Shown piece after piece: positions 32,611 to 43,606 of a DNA stretch of 64,000 bases. The DNA comes from Sphingopyxis sp. GTDB taxonomy: Bacteria > Pseudomonadota > Alphaproteobacteria > Sphingomonadales > Sphingomonadaceae. The stretch spans positions 1-64,000 of the forward strand of contig PNNB01000020.1 in the NCBI GenBank assembly GCA_013823985.1. Direction: 5' to 3'. The notes beneath the pieces are model-generated. The model was not told the DNA's origin, did not search any database, and worked only from the letters and a program-made list of their open reading frames with translations. Numbering within the stretch: position 1 is the stretch's first letter; each line of letters begins with the position of its first letter. Both the position numbers and the translations under genes were made by a program.

Positions 32611-33234
32611 ATGACCGACATTGGAAGCCAGCTTTATCTCATTTCCCCGCTCGACGTTGGCGGGACATTTCCTGAAAAACTAGAACAGGCCTTGGGTGCC
32701 GGTCCCGTTGCCGCGTTCCAGTTTCGCGTCAAAGGCATCGACCAGCATGAAGCGGCGGCCTTGGCGTCCCCGCTGCAGGAAATCTGCGCGCGGCATGACG
32801 TCGCCTTCATCGTCAATGACAGCATTTCGCTCGCCAAAAGGCTGAAGGCCGATGGCGTTCATCTGGGGCAGGGCGATGGCGATGTGCGGGAAGCGCGCGA
32901 GCAACTTGGCCGCGATGCCCAGATCGGAGTGACGTGCCACAACAGCCGCCATCTGGCGATGGAAGCCGCCGAGGCCGGGGCTGATTATGTCGCCTTTGGT
33001 GCGTTCTTTCCGACCAATACAAAAAAGGTCGACCATATCGCCGAGCTGGATACGGTGCAGAAATGGACGTTGGTGACGGAAATACCCTGCGTGGCGATCG
33101 GCGGGATAACGCCGGACAATGCCAAGCCGCTTGTCGAGGCGGGCGCCGATTTTCTGGCGGTGTCCGGTGCCGTGTGGAATCATCCCCAAGGTCCGGCAGA
33201 AGCGGTAAAAGCGTTTAACGCCCTGCTTGCCTAA
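32611..33234 (+). CDS. thiE: Thiamine-phosphate synthase
   Basis: The TIM-barrel motifs of ThiE are present: F-I-V-N-D, A-D-G-V-H-L-G-Q-G-D, then G-V-T-C-H-N and A-F-G-A-F-F-P-T-N-T-K-K, and C-terminal V-A-I-G-G-I-T. It joins the pyrimidine and thiazole halves of thiamine. At 207 residues it is full length. The product supports the thiamin-dependent enzymes (E1, transketolase) in this window, although the neighbourhood alone does not show co-regulation. Confidence 0.92.
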   Translation: MTDIGSQLYLISPLDVGGTFPEKLEQALGAGPVAAFQFRVKGIDQHEAAALASPLQEICARHDVAFIVNDSISLAKRLKADGVHLGQGDGDVREAREQLGRDAQIGVTCHNSRHLAMEAAEAGADYVAFGAFFPTNTKKVDHIAELDTVQKWTLVTEIPCVAIGGITPDNAKPLVEAGADFLAVSGAVWNHPQGPAEAVKAFNALLA

Positions 33235-33314
33235 TTCGGTCGCGCCCGTTAAAGGCCGCCACCAACGGCACGCAGCGCGTGTCTGCTCTTTCCATTTGTT
33301 AGCGAGTTCGTTCC

Positions 33315-33878
33315 ATGAAAATCAACGCGGTTGAAATCAAGCCGGGTAACATCCTTGAATATGAAAACGGTCTGTGGCGCACGGTAAAGACCGCGCACAC
33401 CCAGCCGGGCAAGGGCGGCGCCTACATGCAGGTCGAACTCAAAAACCTGCGTGACGGTCGCAAAAATAACGTCCGTTTCCGTTCTGCAGAGAGCGTCGAG
33501 CGCGTCCGCCTTGACCAGAAAGACTTCCAGTTCCTTTACGCAGAGGGCGAGAATCTCGTGTTCATGGACAAGGAAACCTATGACCAGGTGACTCTACCCA
33601 GCGACCTTTTGGGTGACGCTGCTGCCTTTTTGCAGGATGGCATGGATGTCGTCATGGAAATGTATGAGGACGAGGCGCTTTCGGTCGCTTTGCCCGACCA
33701 GATTGAAGCAACCATTGTCGAGGCCGATGCGGTCGTCAAAGGCCAAACAGCTTCGTCCAGCTACAAGCCAGCTATTCTGGACAATGGCGTGCGCGTCATG
33801 GTGCCACCCTTCATCAGCGCGGGCACCCGTATTGTCGTTGATGTGTATGAACGGGAATATGTCCGGAAGGCCGACTAA
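33315..33878 (+). CDS. efp: Elongation factor P
   Basis: The 187-residue protein has the three-domain EF-P build. The loop T-Q-P-G-K-G-G-A-Y carries Lys33, the residue that is post-translationally modified in families with EpmA or similar enzymes. D-x-D-T and the C-terminal OB-fold end in [18 protein letters not shown] rescues ribosomes stalled at proline runs. Its stop overlaps the suhB start (ATG shared). Confidence 0.96.
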   Translation: MKINAVEIKPGNILEYENGLWRTVKTAHTQPGKGGAYMQVELKNLRDGRKNNVRFRSAESVERVRLDQKDFQFLYAEGENLVFMDKETYDQVTLPSDLLGDAAAFLQDGMDVVMEMYEDEALSVALPDQIEATIVEADAVVKGQTASSSYKPAILDNGVRVMVPPFISAGTRIVVDVYEREYVRKAD

Positions 33879-34696
33879 TGCCAGCACTGACCGGTCTTTT
33901 GACCATCATGGAAAAAGCTGCCCGTAAAGCGGGCGGCAAGCTGCGGCGTGATTTCGGCGAAATCGAACATTTGCAGGTCTCGCAAAAGGGACCGGCAGAC
34001 TTCGTATCGAAAGCCGATGAACGCGCCGAAGACACTATTTTCCGTGAACTGGAAGTTGCCCGTCCGGATTGGGGTTTCCTGCTTGAAGAGGGCGGCGAGA
34101 TTGCGGGTGCGGATGGAAAGCCGCGCTTCATCGTTGATCCGCTCGACGGCACCAGCAACTTTTTACACGGTATTCCGCACTTCGCGATCTCGATCGCGGT
34201 GCAGGATCCCAAGCCCGATGGTTCGGGATGGGGCGATATCTTTGCAGGGCTGGTCTATAACCCGATTACCGACGAAAGCTTTTGGGCAGAACGTGGCAAG
34301 GGCGCATGGCTCGGCCACCGCCGCTTGCGTGTTTCGGCCCGCAGGCAGTTGAACGAAGCACTGATCGCGACGGGAACCCCGTATAAGGGCCATGGCGATT
34401 TTGACGAATGGGGCAAAATTTACGCCGCAATCGGACCGCAAGTCGCCGGTATCCGCCGTTTCGGTGCCGCCAGTCTGGACCTCGCCTGGCTTGCCGCCGG
34501 ACGTTATGACGGCTTCTGGGAAAGCGGTCTTTCGGCGTGGGATACGGCTGCGGGATGCCTGCTGGTGCGGGAAGCGGGCGGCTTCGTCACCGACTATCGG
34601 GGCCGCAGTCCGCACATCGCCGACACGCAGGTTCTGGCCGCAAATGACATTTTACACAGCAAGCTTCACAAACTGCTCGTAGGTGCTTTGAAATAA
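33878..34696 (+). CDS. suhB: Inositol monophosphatase family protein
   Basis: Metal-binding motifs of the family are visible: E-E-G-G-E (residue about 70), D-P-L-D-G-T-S-N-F-L-H-G and W-D-T-A-A-G near the C-terminus. The enzyme dephosphorylates inositol 1-phosphate or related sugars; in enterobacteria SuhB also has an RNA-related role in rRNA antitermination. Length 272 is normal. It is directly coupled to efp. Confidence 0.9.
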   Translation: MPALTGLLTIMEKAARKAGGKLRRDFGEIEHLQVSQKGPADFVSKADERAEDTIFRELEVARPDWGFLLEEGGEIAGADGKPRFIVDPLDGTSNFLHGIPHFAISIAVQDPKPDGSGWGDIFAGLVYNPITDESFWAERGKGAWLGHRRLRVSARRQLNEALIATGTPYKGHGDFDEWGKIYAAIGPQVAGIRRFGAASLDLAWLAAGRYDGFWESGLSAWDTAAGCLLVREAGGFVTDYRGRSPHIADTQVLAANDILHSKLHKLLVGALK

Positions 34697-34794
34697 ACAC
34701 CTAAAATGGCTTTAAAAGCGGGTTGCAGGCCTTGCAGGCTGGGAATCTTCTGCCTAAAAGCGCGGCACGTTTACGGGGCCAAAGCGAGTCTGTT

Positions 34795-35169
34795 ATGACT
34801 GATTTATCGCAGTATCTGCCGATCTTATTATTCCTGTTTGTGGCGCTTGCCCTGTCGTCGGCTTTTGTCTTTTTGCCCATGGGTGTGTCGCGCCTGACCG
34901 GGTCGCACCAACCGACTGAGGCAAAGCTTGCGGAATATGAGTGCGGATTTCCCGCATTCGAAGATTCGCGTAGCCAGTTCGACGTGCGTTTTTACCTTGT
35001 AGCCATCCTGTTCATCATCTTCGATCTCGAAGCGGCGTTTCTTTTTCCCTGGGCGGTCAGCCTTGGTGAAACAGGCTGGGTGGGCTGGGGCACCATGATG
35101 CTGTTCCTGTTCGAACTCGTCATTGGCTTTATTTATGCGTGGAAAGTGGGAGCCCTCGAATGGGAGTAA
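34795..35169 (+). CDS. nuoA: NADH-quinone oxidoreductase subunit A
   Basis: Three transmembrane helices and the conserved loop [19 protein letters not shown] identify NuoA. The start at 34795 gives 124 residues, normal for the family. It is the first gene of a 14-subunit complex I operon that runs for 14.8 kb. nuoB begins 10 bases inside its end. The suhB-nuoA gap of about 100 bases should hold the operon promoter; no clear box was found. Confidence 0.95.
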   Translation: MTDLSQYLPILLFLFVALALSSAFVFLPMGVSRLTGSHQPTEAKLAEYECGFPAFEDSRSQFDVRFYLVAILFIIFDLEAAFLFPWAVSLGETGWVGWGTMMLFLFELVIGFIYAWKVGALEWE

Positions 35170-35696
35170 TCGCACAGACACCGGCGGACGCGTCCGTTCC
35201 TGATTCCGGTTTCTTCAAGGATATTGAAAGCGAAGTGAACGACAAAGGATTTGTCGTCTCGTCGACCGAAGATCTGTTCAACTGGGCGCGGACCGGTTCG
35301 TTGTGGCCGATGACCTTTGGTCTTGCCTGCTGTGCAGTCGAGATGATTCACGGCTATATGCCGCGCTACGACTTTGAACGGTTTGGCATTGCACCGCGCG
35401 CCTCACCGCGCCAGTCGGACGTCATGATTGTCGCCGGCACGCTGTGCAACAAAATGGCGCCTGCATTGCGCAAGGTTTACGACCAGATGTCGGAACCGAA
35501 ATATGTTATCTCCATGGGCAGCTGTGCCAATGGTGGTGGCTATTATCACTACAGCTATAGTGTCGTGCGCGGGTGCGACCGGATCGTGCCTGTGGACATT
35601 TATGTTCCCGGATGCCCTCCGACTGCCGAAGCGCTGCTCTATGGCATCATGCAGTTGCAGCGGAAAATCCGCCGGGTAGGGACGTTGGAACGGTGA
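35160..35696 (+). CDS. nuoB: NADH-quinone oxidoreductase subunit B
   Basis: NuoB carries the N2 [4Fe-4S] cluster. Its ligands are visible as [17 protein letters not shown] and V-P-G-C-P-P. The ATG at 35160 overlaps the nuoA end. The protein (178 residues) sits at the junction with the quinone site. Confidence 0.96.
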   Translation: MGVIAQTPADASVPDSGFFKDIESEVNDKGFVVSSTEDLFNWARTGSLWPMTFGLACCAVEMIHGYMPRYDFERFGIAPRASPRQSDVMIVAGTLCNKMAPALRKVYDQMSEPKYVISMGSCANGGGYYHYSYSVVRGCDRIVPVDIYVPGCPPTAEALLYGIMQLQRKIRRVGTLER

Positions 35697-36448
35697 CACA
35701 TCCAGCCCCCCATATTGAAAAGCCCAAGGGCACGGTTGCCGCCATCAAGAAGCTGCTGGGCAAAGACCTTGTCGGCGTCGACGAAGATAATGGCGAACTC
35801 GCGCTGCATGTGAAACGGGATTCGCTGGTGGGTGTTTTGACCCAGTTGCGCGACGAGTGCGAATATCAGCAGCTCATGGAAATCGCCGGTGTCGACTGGC
35901 CTGACCGCGATCCGCGCTTTGAAGTTGTGTATTTCCTGCTCAGCCTGACCAAGAACCACCGTATTCGCGTGCATGTCACGACCAACGAAGATGTCGCGGT
36001 TCCTTCGGTGACCGGCATCTGGCCCGTGGCCGGCTGGTTGGAGCGTGAAGTGTTCGATATGTATGGCGTGCTGTTCTCGGGCAATGAGGATTTGCGCCGC
36101 ATCCTGACTGATTATGGCTTTACCGGCCATCCGCAGCGCAAGGATTTCCCGCTGACCGGGTATGTCGAACTGCGCTATTCGGAAGAAGAAAAACGCGTGA
36201 AATATGAACCTGTGCAACTGGCGCAGGATTTCCGCAGCTTCGACTTCCTCTCGCCATGGGAAGGTGCGGACTATGTCCTGCCCGGCGATGAAAAGGTGAT
36301 CAAGTCGAACGAACCGCCCCGCGGCACGCCGCCGCAGGTGAACGATCCGAAAACGACCGAAAAACCATCGCAGACCGGCGCCGGAGCGGCGGCCAATGCG
36401 GAAGCCAAAAAGCGCACGGTGCGGAAACCGAAGGCGGTGAAAGAATGA
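35693..36448 (+). CDS. nuoC: NADH-quinone oxidoreductase subunit C (GTG start, C-terminal extension)
   Basis: The 30 kDa subunit motifs ([16 protein letters not shown] and [10 protein letters not shown], then [11 protein letters not shown]) are present. Translation most likely starts at the GTG at 35693 that overlaps the nuoB stop. The last 50 residues are Lys/Pro/Ala-rich (K-R-T-V-R-K-P-K-A) and go beyond the usual end. NuoC and NuoD are separate genes here, not fused. Confidence 0.94.
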   Translation: MTHPAPHIEKPKGTVAAIKKLLGKDLVGVDEDNGELALHVKRDSLVGVLTQLRDECEYQQLMEIAGVDWPDRDPRFEVVYFLLSLTKNHRIRVHVTTNEDVAVPSVTGIWPVAGWLEREVFDMYGVLFSGNEDLRRILTDYGFTGHPQRKDFPLTGYVELRYSEEEKRVKYEPVQLAQDFRSFDFLSPWEGADYVLPGDEKVIKSNEPPRGTPPQVNDPKTTEKPSQTGAGAAANAEAKKRTVRKPKAVKE

Positions 36449-37656
36449 ACCTGCAACAGGATCTGGCCCCCACCACCGGTGATGAGGTCATCGAAAACTA
36501 CACGATCAACTTCGGCCCGCAGCATCCGGCGGCGCACGGCGTTTTGCGTCTGGTCATGGAATTGGACGGCGAAATCGTCGAACGGCTCGACCCGCATATC
36601 GGCCTGCTCCACCGTGGCACCGAAAAGCTGATCGAGTATAAGACCTATTTGCAGGCGCTGCCCTATTTCGACCGGCTCGACTATGCCTCGCCCTTGGCGA
36701 TGGAGCATAGCTATGTGCTGGCGATCGAAAAGCTGTTGAACCTCGACGTGCCGTTGCGCGCGCAATATCTGCGCGTGCTCTTTGCGGAAATGACCCGCAT
36801 TTCGAACCATCTGCTCAACATCGCGCACCATGCGCTTGACGTGGGTGCAATGACCCCGGGTCTGTGGCTTTATGAAGCACGCGAAGATTGTATGGGCTTT
36901 TTCGAACGCGCCAGCGGTGCACGTATGCACACGGCCTGGTTCCGCCCCGGCGGCGTGCATCAGGATGTACCGTTAAAGCTGCTAACCGACATCGGCGAAT
37001 GGCTCGACGACCGCCTGCCGCGCTTGTTCGAAGACGCGATGAAGCTTGTCGTTGACAACCGCATCTTCAAACAGCGCAACGTCGATATCGCTATCGTCAG
37101 CCGCGAAGATTCCATCAAATGGGGCTTTTCCGGCCCGATGATCCGTGCGGCGGGCATCCCGTGGGATATTCGCAAAAGCCAGCCTTATGATGTCTATGCG
37201 AAGATGGACTTCGACATACCTGTTGGCACACGCGGTGACTGCTATGATCGCTTCATGGTCCGCGTCGAAGAAGTGCGCCAGTCGATCCGCATCATGAAAC
37301 AATGCCTCCAACAAATGCCCGAAGGCCCTGTCTGCAGCGACGACCGCAAGATCGTCCCGCCCAAGCGCGCCGAAATGAAGCAGAGCATGGAAGCTCTGAT
37401 CCACCATTTCAAACTCTACACCGAAGGCTTTAAGGTACCCGCAGGCAGCGTCTATGTCGCCACCGAAAGCCCGAAGGGTGAGTTCGGCGTCTATCTGGTG
37501 TCGGACGGAACCAACAAGCCTTATCGCTGCAAAATCCGCCCCACGGCCTTTTCGCATCTGCAAGCCATGGACTTCATGTCGCGCGGCCACATGCTGGCCG
37601 ACACGACCGCCATTTTGGGCGCACTCGACATTGTGTTCGGGGAGTGTGACCGGTGA
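36445..37656 (+). CDS. nuoD: NADH-quinone oxidoreductase subunit D
   Basis: The 49 kDa subunit is recognised by [11 protein letters not shown] near the start, L-H-R-G-T-E-K and the C-terminal D-I-V-F-G-E-C-D-R. It forms the quinone cavity with NuoB. 403 residues is normal. The next gene overlaps by 4 bases. Confidence 0.96.
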   Translation: MNLQQDLAPTTGDEVIENYTINFGPQHPAAHGVLRLVMELDGEIVERLDPHIGLLHRGTEKLIEYKTYLQALPYFDRLDYASPLAMEHSYVLAIEKLLNLDVPLRAQYLRVLFAEMTRISNHLLNIAHHALDVGAMTPGLWLYEAREDCMGFFERASGARMHTAWFRPGGVHQDVPLKLLTDIGEWLDDRLPRLFEDAMKLVVDNRIFKQRNVDIAIVSREDSIKWGFSGPMIRAAGIPWDIRKSQPYDVYAKMDFDIPVGTRGDCYDRFMVRVEEVRQSIRIMKQCLQQMPEGPVCSDDRKIVPPKRAEMKQSMEALIHHFKLYTEGFKVPAGSVYVATESPKGEFGVYLVSDGTNKPYRCKIRPTAFSHLQAMDFMSRGHMLADTTAILGALDIVFGECDR

Positions 37657-37835
37657 TCTTGAGAGAGGTTCTGTTCATTGCGGTCGCCCTTTTCGGGTCG
37701 TTTGCGCTGGTAGCGACATATCTCTGGCTTTTCCACAGCCAAGTAAATTTGAAAGAGCTCGGTTCGACCGGGGCAGCGATGGCATTTGGTGCTTACGCCG
37801 GACGAATTTGGGGACGTAAGGAACGACATGGCTGA
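37653..37835 (+). CDS. Membrane microprotein between nuoD and nuoE (60 aa, GTG start)
   Basis: One long hydrophobic helix (about residues 5-28) is followed by a polar part and an A-M-A-F-G-A-Y-A-G segment ending in basic residues. GTG start and stop both overlap the neighbouring genes, so it is translated with them. It is not one of the 14 core subunits and I recognise no family. It could be an accessory subunit or a regulator of complex I; this is inference from position. Confidence 0.6.
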   Translation: MILREVLFIAVALFGSFALVATYLWLFHSQVNLKELGSTGAAMAFGAYAGRIWGRKERHG

Positions 37836-38496
37836 CGCAGCACATATCCCTGACGAAGCAGAAACCCGCGCCAAGTGGGGCAATTTTGCCTTTTCGCCGG
37901 ACACTAAAAAGAAAGCCGACATCTATATCGGCCGCTACCCCGCCGGGCGTCAGCAATCGGCGGTGATGGCTTTGCTCGATCTTGCCCAGCGGCAGGTTGG
38001 CGAAGAAACGAAGACGCAGGGCTGGTTGCCGGTTCCGGTGATCGAATATGTCGCCCAATATCTCGGCATGCCTTATATGCGCGCCTATGAGGTTGCGACC
38101 TTCTACACCATGTACAATCTCGCGCCGGTTGGCCGCTATCATGTGCAGGTGTGCGGAACGACGCCGTGCATGTTGCGCGGGTCAGACGATATCATGGCGG
38201 CGTGCAAGAACCGTGGCCTTGTCAAAGGCGCGACCACGCCGGACGGCCTGTTCACGCTGACCGAGGTGGAATGCATGGGCAACTGCTCCTCCGCCCCGAT
38301 GGTTCAGATCAACGACGATAACTACGAAGATCTCGATTATGACAGCATGACCGCGATCCTTGGCGAACTTGCCGACGGAAAGCAGCCCAATATCGGCACG
38401 CAATTGCCCGGACGCCACACGGTCGAGCCCTATGGCGGGCCGACAACGCTGAAGGCGATGGTCGACAAGAACCATGATTATCGGGGTGAGTGGTAA
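37828..38496 (+). CDS. nuoE: NADH-quinone oxidoreductase subunit E
   Basis: The [2Fe-2S] ligands of this 24 kDa-type subunit are in V-C-G-T-T-P-C-M and E-C-M-G-N-C. The start at 37828 gives 222 residues with an N-terminal region F-A-F-S-P. It passes electrons near the FMN site of NuoF. Confidence 0.95.
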   Translation: MADAAHIPDEAETRAKWGNFAFSPDTKKKADIYIGRYPAGRQQSAVMALLDLAQRQVGEETKTQGWLPVPVIEYVAQYLGMPYMRAYEVATFYTMYNLAPVGRYHVQVCGTTPCMLRGSDDIMAACKNRGLVKGATTPDGLFTLTEVECMGNCSSAPMVQINDDNYEDLDYDSMTAILGELADGKQPNIGTQLPGRHTVEPYGGPTTLKAMVDKNHDYRGEW

Positions 38497-38633
38497 TGGA
38501 ATGGCTCCCCCTCATCGGCGTTCTGGTCGCCGCATTCGTCGCTTGGAAATTGCTGACGGGCATCATTAAGCTTGCGGTGATCGGTCTGATTATCGCGGGC
38601 GGTGCATGGTTCATGCTGGGAGGATTGGGTTGA
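38496..38633 (+). CDS. Membrane microprotein between nuoE and nuoF (45 aa)
   Basis: ATG shares a base with the nuoE stop (TAATG), and the stop shares a base with the nuoF start (TGATG). The 45 residues are nearly all hydrophobic (two helices or one long one, [12 protein letters not shown] and [11 protein letters not shown]). This second extra membrane peptide in the nuo operon is easy to miss because of its length. Function unknown. Confidence 0.6.
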   Translation: MEWLPLIGVLVAAFVAWKLLTGIIKLAVIGLIIAGGAWFMLGGLG

Positions 38634-39928
38634 TGCTCCAGGATAAAGACCGTATTTTTACCAACCTTTATGGCTATCAGGATTTCGGCCTGAAAGCTGC
38701 GCAAAAGCGTGGCGATTGGGACAAGACTGCCGCCTTGATGAAGGTCGGGCAGGATGCGATTATCGAAGAAGTGAAGGCCTCAGGCCTGCGCGGGCGCGGC
38801 GGGGCAGGGTTCCCAACCGGCATGAAGTGGAGCTTCATGCCCAAGGCCCCGACGCCCGAGCGTCCCAATTTCCTTGTTATCAACGCTGATGAATCTGAAC
38901 CCGGTTCGTGCAAAGACCGCGAAATCATCCGCCACGATCCGCACAAGCTGATCGAAGGCGCGCTGATTGCCGGTTTCGCGATGCGCGCACGCGCCGCCTA
39001 TATCTACATTCGCGGCGAGTATATTTTCGAAGCCAAGGTCCTCGAAAAGGCTGTGGCCGAAGCTTACGCCGCCGGTCTTCTCGGCAAGAATGCCGCCAAA
39101 TCGGGCTATGATTTCGACGTCTTCGTCCATCGCGGCGCAGGCGCCTATATCTGCGGCGAAGAAACCGCGATGATCGAGAGCCTGGAAGGCAAGAAGGGCC
39201 AGCCGCGCCTGAAACCTCCATTCCCGGCAGGTGCTGGCCTATATGGCTGCCCCACGACCGTGAACAATGTGGAGAGCATCGCGGTGGTTCCGACCATCCT
39301 GCGGCGGGGTGCGGCTTGGTTCAAAAGCTTCGGCCGCGAAAACAACCATGGCACAAAGCTGTTCCAGATTTCGGGTCATGTCGAAAAGCCCTGCGTTGTC
39401 GAAGAGTCGATGAGCATTCCGTTCCGTGAACTGATCGAAAAACATTGCGGCGGCGTTCGTGGCGGGTGGGACAATCTGCTGGCGGTTATCCCCGGCGGAT
39501 CTTCAGTTCCGCTGGTTCCGGCGGGCATGATGATGGACGTGCCGATGGATTTCGACGGCTGCAAGGAAGTCGGCTCCGGTCTTGGCACTGCGGCGGTTAT
39601 CGTCATGGACAAGTCCACCGACATTGTCCGCGCCATTTCGCGCCTGTCCTATTTCTACAAGCATGAGAGCTGCGGCCAGTGCACGCCGTGCCGTGAAGGC
39701 ACAGGCTGGATGTGGCGTGTGATGGAACGCATGCGCACCGGTGATGCGGCGGCGTCCGAAATTGACATGCTGTATGAAGTCACCAAGCAGGTCGAAGGCC
39801 ACACCATCTGCGCGCTGGGCGATGCGGCGGCGTGGCCGATCCAGGGCCTGATCAAGCATTTCCGTCCGGAGATGGAGCGCCGGATTGCGGAGAAGCATGG
39901 GGACAATATGTTGGAGGCGGCTGAATAG
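38633..39928 (+). CDS. nuoF: NADH-quinone oxidoreductase subunit F
   Basis: The NADH/FMN site [13 protein letters not shown] (residues about 55-67) and the [4Fe-4S] ligands [11 protein letters not shown] are conserved. It takes electrons from NADH. 431 residues. nuoG follows after 2 bases. Confidence 0.97.
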   Translation: MLQDKDRIFTNLYGYQDFGLKAAQKRGDWDKTAALMKVGQDAIIEEVKASGLRGRGGAGFPTGMKWSFMPKAPTPERPNFLVINADESEPGSCKDREIIRHDPHKLIEGALIAGFAMRARAAYIYIRGEYIFEAKVLEKAVAEAYAAGLLGKNAAKSGYDFDVFVHRGAGAYICGEETAMIESLEGKKGQPRLKPPFPAGAGLYGCPTTVNNVESIAVVPTILRRGAAWFKSFGRENNHGTKLFQISGHVEKPCVVEESMSIPFRELIEKHCGGVRGGWDNLLAVIPGGSSVPLVPAGMMMDVPMDFDGCKEVGSGLGTAAVIVMDKSTDIVRAISRLSYFYKHESCGQCTPCREGTGWMWRVMERMRTGDAAASEIDMLYEVTKQVEGHTICALGDAAAWPIQGLIKHFRPEMERRIAEKHGDNMLEAAE

Positions 39929-39930
39929 TT

Positions 39931-41931
39931 ATGCCTAAAGTAACCGTAGACGGCCTCGAAATTGAAGTTCCTGCCGGCGCCACCGTGCTGCAGGCCTGTG
40001 AGCTTGCGGGCAAGGAAATTCCGCGTTTCTGTTACCACGAACGCCTCTCCATCGCGGGCAACTGCCGCATGTGCCTGGTCGAGGTTGCTCCCGGTCCGCC
40101 CAAGCCGCAGGCAAGCTGTGCGCTTCCCGCGACCGAAGGTCAGATTATCAAGACCGACAGCCCGATGGTGAAGAAGGCGCGGGAAGGGGTCATGGAATTT
40201 CTCCTGATCAACCACCCGCTTGACTGCCCGATTTGCGACCAGGGCGGTGAATGCGATTTGCAGGACCAGTCCGTGGCCTATGGCCGGGGTGCCTCGCGCT
40301 ATGATGAGAATAAGCGTGCGGTGACCGAGAAATACATGGGCCCCATCGTCAAAACGGTGATGACCCGTTGCATCCAGTGCACGCGCTGCGTCCGCTTTGC
40401 GGAAGAAGTCGCTGGCATCGAGGAAATCGGCGCAATCGGTCGCGGTGAGAATATGCAGATCACCAGCTATCTTGAGCGCGCGGTGACCAGCGAATTGTCG
40501 GGCAACGTGGTCGACCTGTGCCCTGTAGGCGCGCTGACTTCGAAACCCTATGCTTTTGAGGCCCGTCCATGGGAACTCAAGAAAACACCCAGCATCGACG
40601 TCATGGACGCGGTTGGCACGAACATCCGTCTCGACAGCCGTGGCCGCGCCGTTTTGCGCGCCTTGCCGCGCATCAACGATGATGTGAACGAAGAATGGGC
40701 GTCGGACAAAACCCGCCACGCCGTTGACGGCCTGACCCATCGCCGCCTTGACAAGCCCTATGTCCGCAAGGACGGCAAGCTGGTTGCGGTAAGCTGGGCA
40801 GAGGCCTTTGACGCCGTGAAGGCACATTGGTTGGGTGAAGCCGCCGTGCTGGCGGGTGATCAGGTCGATTGCGAAACCATGTTCGCAGCGCGCGCGCTTG
40901 CCGGTTCCGCAATGCTTGAAGGCCGGCAGACTGGTCTGACCTATGACACCTCGTCGTTGAGCGCGGTCAATTTCAACACCACTATCGCGGGCGTCGAAAA
41001 TGCCGACGTCATCCTGCTCGTCGGCAGCGACCTGCGCCGCGAAGCCGCGCTGGTCAACACCCGCGTACAGAAAGCCGTCCGCAAAAAGGGCGCGAAGGTT
41101 TTTGCCATCGGTCCCGTGACCGACCTGACCTATAAGGTCGAATGGCTGGGCGACGATCTTTCGGCTCTCGCCAAAACGCCCAAGGCGCTGGCGGACGCAT
41201 TGAAGACGGCGGAACGCCCGGCGATCATCGTCGGTGGCGGCGCGTTGCGCTATGAAGGCGTCCATGGCGCGGCGCTGGCCTTTGCCAAAAAATATAAGCT
41301 GGTTCGTGAGGGCTGGAACGGTTTCAACGTCCTCCATTTCGCCGCAGCGCGCATGGGTGGCCTGATGCTTGGCTATGCCTATGATGGTGGTATCAAGGCT
41401 TTGGCGGCGAAGGCACCGAAGCTTGCCTTCTTCCTTGGCGCGGATGAGGTCGATTACAGCCTCTTTGCCAAGACGCTCAAAGTCTATGTCGGCCATCATG
41501 GCGATCAAGGCGCGCGGCATGCCGATGTTATCCTGCCCGGCGCGGCCTATAGCGAAAAATCCGGCACTTATGTGAACCTCGAAGGTCGCGTCCAACGCGG
41601 CGAACGCGCGGTATTCCCGCCGGGGGATGCGCGTGAGGATTGGGCGATTTTCCGTGCGCTTTCCGATGTGCTCGGCAAGCGTCTGCCGTTTGACAGCCTC
41701 GACGCATTGCGCGCCGAAATGGCAAAAGCCGTTCCCGCTCTCGGCGTCGAAGGTCTGGCCAATTATGGCTGGAGCGAACCCAAGTTGTCCGCCACAGTTA
41801 GCGGCAAGATCGCCGACTATCCCGTTAAGGATTTCTACCTGACCAACGCCATCTGCCGCGCGTCGGAGACAATGCAACGTTGTTCGGCTGAATTGGTGCA
41901 TGGCGAAGAATTTCTGGAGGCTGCGGAATGA
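39931..41931 (+). CDS. nuoG: NADH-quinone oxidoreductase subunit G
   Basis: The N-terminal [2Fe-2S] ligands are in R-F-C-Y-H-E-R-L and G-N-C-R-M-C-L-V. A His-plus-Cys [4Fe-4S] site [16 protein letters not shown] follows, then C-I-Q-C-T-R-C. The remainder is a molybdopterin-oxidoreductase-like domain without a cofactor role. 666 residues, typical of alphaproteobacteria. The 760-codon open frame on the other strand is a shadow of this gene. Confidence 0.96.
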   Translation: MPKVTVDGLEIEVPAGATVLQACELAGKEIPRFCYHERLSIAGNCRMCLVEVAPGPPKPQASCALPATEGQIIKTDSPMVKKAREGVMEFLLINHPLDCPICDQGGECDLQDQSVAYGRGASRYDENKRAVTEKYMGPIVKTVMTRCIQCTRCVRFAEEVAGIEEIGAIGRGENMQITSYLERAVTSELSGNVVDLCPVGALTSKPYAFEARPWELKKTPSIDVMDAVGTNIRLDSRGRAVLRALPRINDDVNEEWASDKTRHAVDGLTHRRLDKPYVRKDGKLVAVSWAEAFDAVKAHWLGEAAVLAGDQVDCETMFAARALAGSAMLEGRQTGLTYDTSSLSAVNFNTTIAGVENADVILLVGSDLRREAALVNTRVQKAVRKKGAKVFAIGPVTDLTYKVEWLGDDLSALAKTPKALADALKTAERPAIIVGGGALRYEGVHGAALAFAKKYKLVREGWNGFNVLHFAAARMGGLMLGYAYDGGIKALAAKAPKLAFFLGADEVDYSLFAKTLKVYVGHHGDQGARHADVILPGAAYSEKSGTYVNLEGRVQRGERAVFPPGDAREDWAIFRALSDVLGKRLPFDSLDALRAEMAKAVPALGVEGLANYGWSEPKLSATVSGKIADYPVKDFYLTNAICRASETMQRCSAELVHGEEFLEAAE

Positions 41932-43109
41932 CCTCATTCTTCCAATCCCTCGGCATGTCCTATGAAGGTGCGTGGTTTACCGCCACCATCGCCGGAATTT
42001 TGCTGATTGCGTTCCCGTTGATGCTGGCCGTGGCGCTGATCATTTATGGCGAGCGTAAATTGTGGGCGGCCTTTGCGCTGCGCCGTGGTCCGAACGTTGT
42101 TGGACCCTTCGGCATATTGCAGTCCTTCGCCGACGGTTTGAAGGTGTTCCTGCAAGAAACCATAATCCCTAGCGCGTCGAACCGGGGCCTGTTCCTGATC
42201 GCACCGATCATAACCTTCACCGTCGCACTGATGGCATGGGCGGTTATTCCCTTTGGTGATGGCGTCGTGCTTGCTGATATCAATGTCGGGTTGCTCTACA
42301 TTCTCGCGATCAGCAGCTTGGGTGTTTACGGCGTCGTGATTTCGGGTTGGGCGTCCAACTCCAAATATCCTTTCTACTCCGCGATGCGCGCCGCAGCGCA
42401 GATGATCTCCTATGAAGTCTCGATAGGCTTCATCCTGATCTGCGTCGTCCTATGGGCGGGTACGTTCAATATGGGCGGCATCATTGCCGGGCAAAAGGGC
42501 CATGTGCTGGGCTTTATCAACGCCTACGCGCTCAATCCGCTGCTGTTCCCGATCGCGGTGATGTTCCTCATCAGCGCAATGGCCGAAACCGCGCGCGCAC
42601 CGTTCGATTTGACCGAGGCGGAAAGCGAACTGGTTGCCGGTTACCAGACCGAATATTCGTCCATGGCCTTTGCGCTCTTCTGGCTTGGCGAATATGCCAA
42701 TGTCCTGCTGATGTGCGCGCTGAACGCGATCCTTTTCTGGGGCGGATGGCTGCCACCCGTTGACTGGGCGCCGCTCTATATGGTGCCAGGTATCATCTGG
42801 TTCTTCGCCAAGATCCTTGTGATGTTCTTCATCTTCGCCTGGGTAAAGGCCACCGTTCCCCGCTACCGCTATGACCAGCTGATGCGTCTGGGTTGGAAGA
42901 TATTCCTGCCGATTTCGCTCTTCTGGGTTTTCTTGGTGAGCGGATATCTCATGCTGACACGCTATGACTGCAAAGACAGCGAACGTATGTACATCAGCCA
43001 AATTACTGACGTTAAGCAAGGCAAAACCTACACGGCAGAAAAGCCTGCCAACCGTTGGGATGGTATCTGCCGAAGCGAACTGAATGTGGCTGGAAAGGCC
43101 AGTAAATGA
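41928..43109 (+). CDS. nuoH: NADH-quinone oxidoreductase subunit H with C-terminal extension
   Basis: Eight or so membrane helices with the [15 protein letters not shown] loop and [12 protein letters not shown] motif identify NuoH. It forms the entrance of the quinone channel. Beyond the last helix a soluble tail of about 50 residues with two Cys (Y-D-C-K and G-I-C-R) goes past the usual end of the family. Confidence 0.95.
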   Translation: MTSFFQSLGMSYEGAWFTATIAGILLIAFPLMLAVALIIYGERKLWAAFALRRGPNVVGPFGILQSFADGLKVFLQETIIPSASNRGLFLIAPIITFTVALMAWAVIPFGDGVVLADINVGLLYILAISSLGVYGVVISGWASNSKYPFYSAMRAAAQMISYEVSIGFILICVVLWAGTFNMGGIIAGQKGHVLGFINAYALNPLLFPIAVMFLISAMAETARAPFDLTEAESELVAGYQTEYSSMAFALFWLGEYANVLLMCALNAILFWGGWLPPVDWAPLYMVPGIIWFFAKILVMFFIFAWVKATVPRYRYDQLMRLGWKIFLPISLFWVFLVSGYLMLTRYDCKDSERMYISQITDVKQGKTYTAEKPANRWDGICRSELNVAGKASK

Positions 43110-43594
43110 CCACCATCGTCCATCTCATCAAGTCCTTCACCCTGTGGGAATTCGTCAAGGCGCATTGGCTGACCTTGCAATATTTCTTCAAGCCCAAGGC
43201 GACGGTGAACTATCCGTTCGAGAAGAACCCGCTTAGTCCACGTTTCCGGGGCGAACATGCGCTGCGGCGTTATCCCAATGGCGAAGAACGCTGCATTGCG
43301 TGCAAGCTGTGCGAGGCTGTATGTCCGGCACAGGCGATCACGATCGAGGCCGAACCACGCGAAGATGGCAGCCGCCGTACCACGCGCTACGACATCGATA
43401 TGACGAAATGCATCTATTGCGGTTTCTGTCAGGAAGCTTGCCCCGTGGATGCCATCGTTGAAGGGCCGAATTTTGAATATGCCACCGAAACGCGTGAGGA
43501 GCTTCTCTATGACAAGAACAAGCTGCTCGCCAACGGCGACAAATGGGAACGCGCGATTGCCGCGAACCTTGCCGCCGATGCGGCCTATCGGTAA
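43106..43594 (+). CDS. nuoI: NADH-quinone oxidoreductase subunit I
   Basis: Two [4Fe-4S] clusters are coordinated by [14 protein letters not shown] and [13 protein letters not shown]. Length 162 is normal. It overlaps the nuoH stop by 4 bases. Confidence 0.96.
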   Translation: MTTIVHLIKSFTLWEFVKAHWLTLQYFFKPKATVNYPFEKNPLSPRFRGEHALRRYPNGEERCIACKLCEAVCPAQAITIEAEPREDGSRRTTRYDIDMTKCIYCGFCQEACPVDAIVEGPNFEYATETREELLYDKNKLLANGDKWERAIAANLAADAAYR

Positions 43595-43606
43595 AGGGCG
43601 CGGATT

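Noticed and set aside
39655..41937. 760-codon open frame on the minus strand opposite nuoG
   Set aside because: It lies exactly over nuoG and nuoF, has no recognisable domain and reflects the codon bias of the opposite strand.
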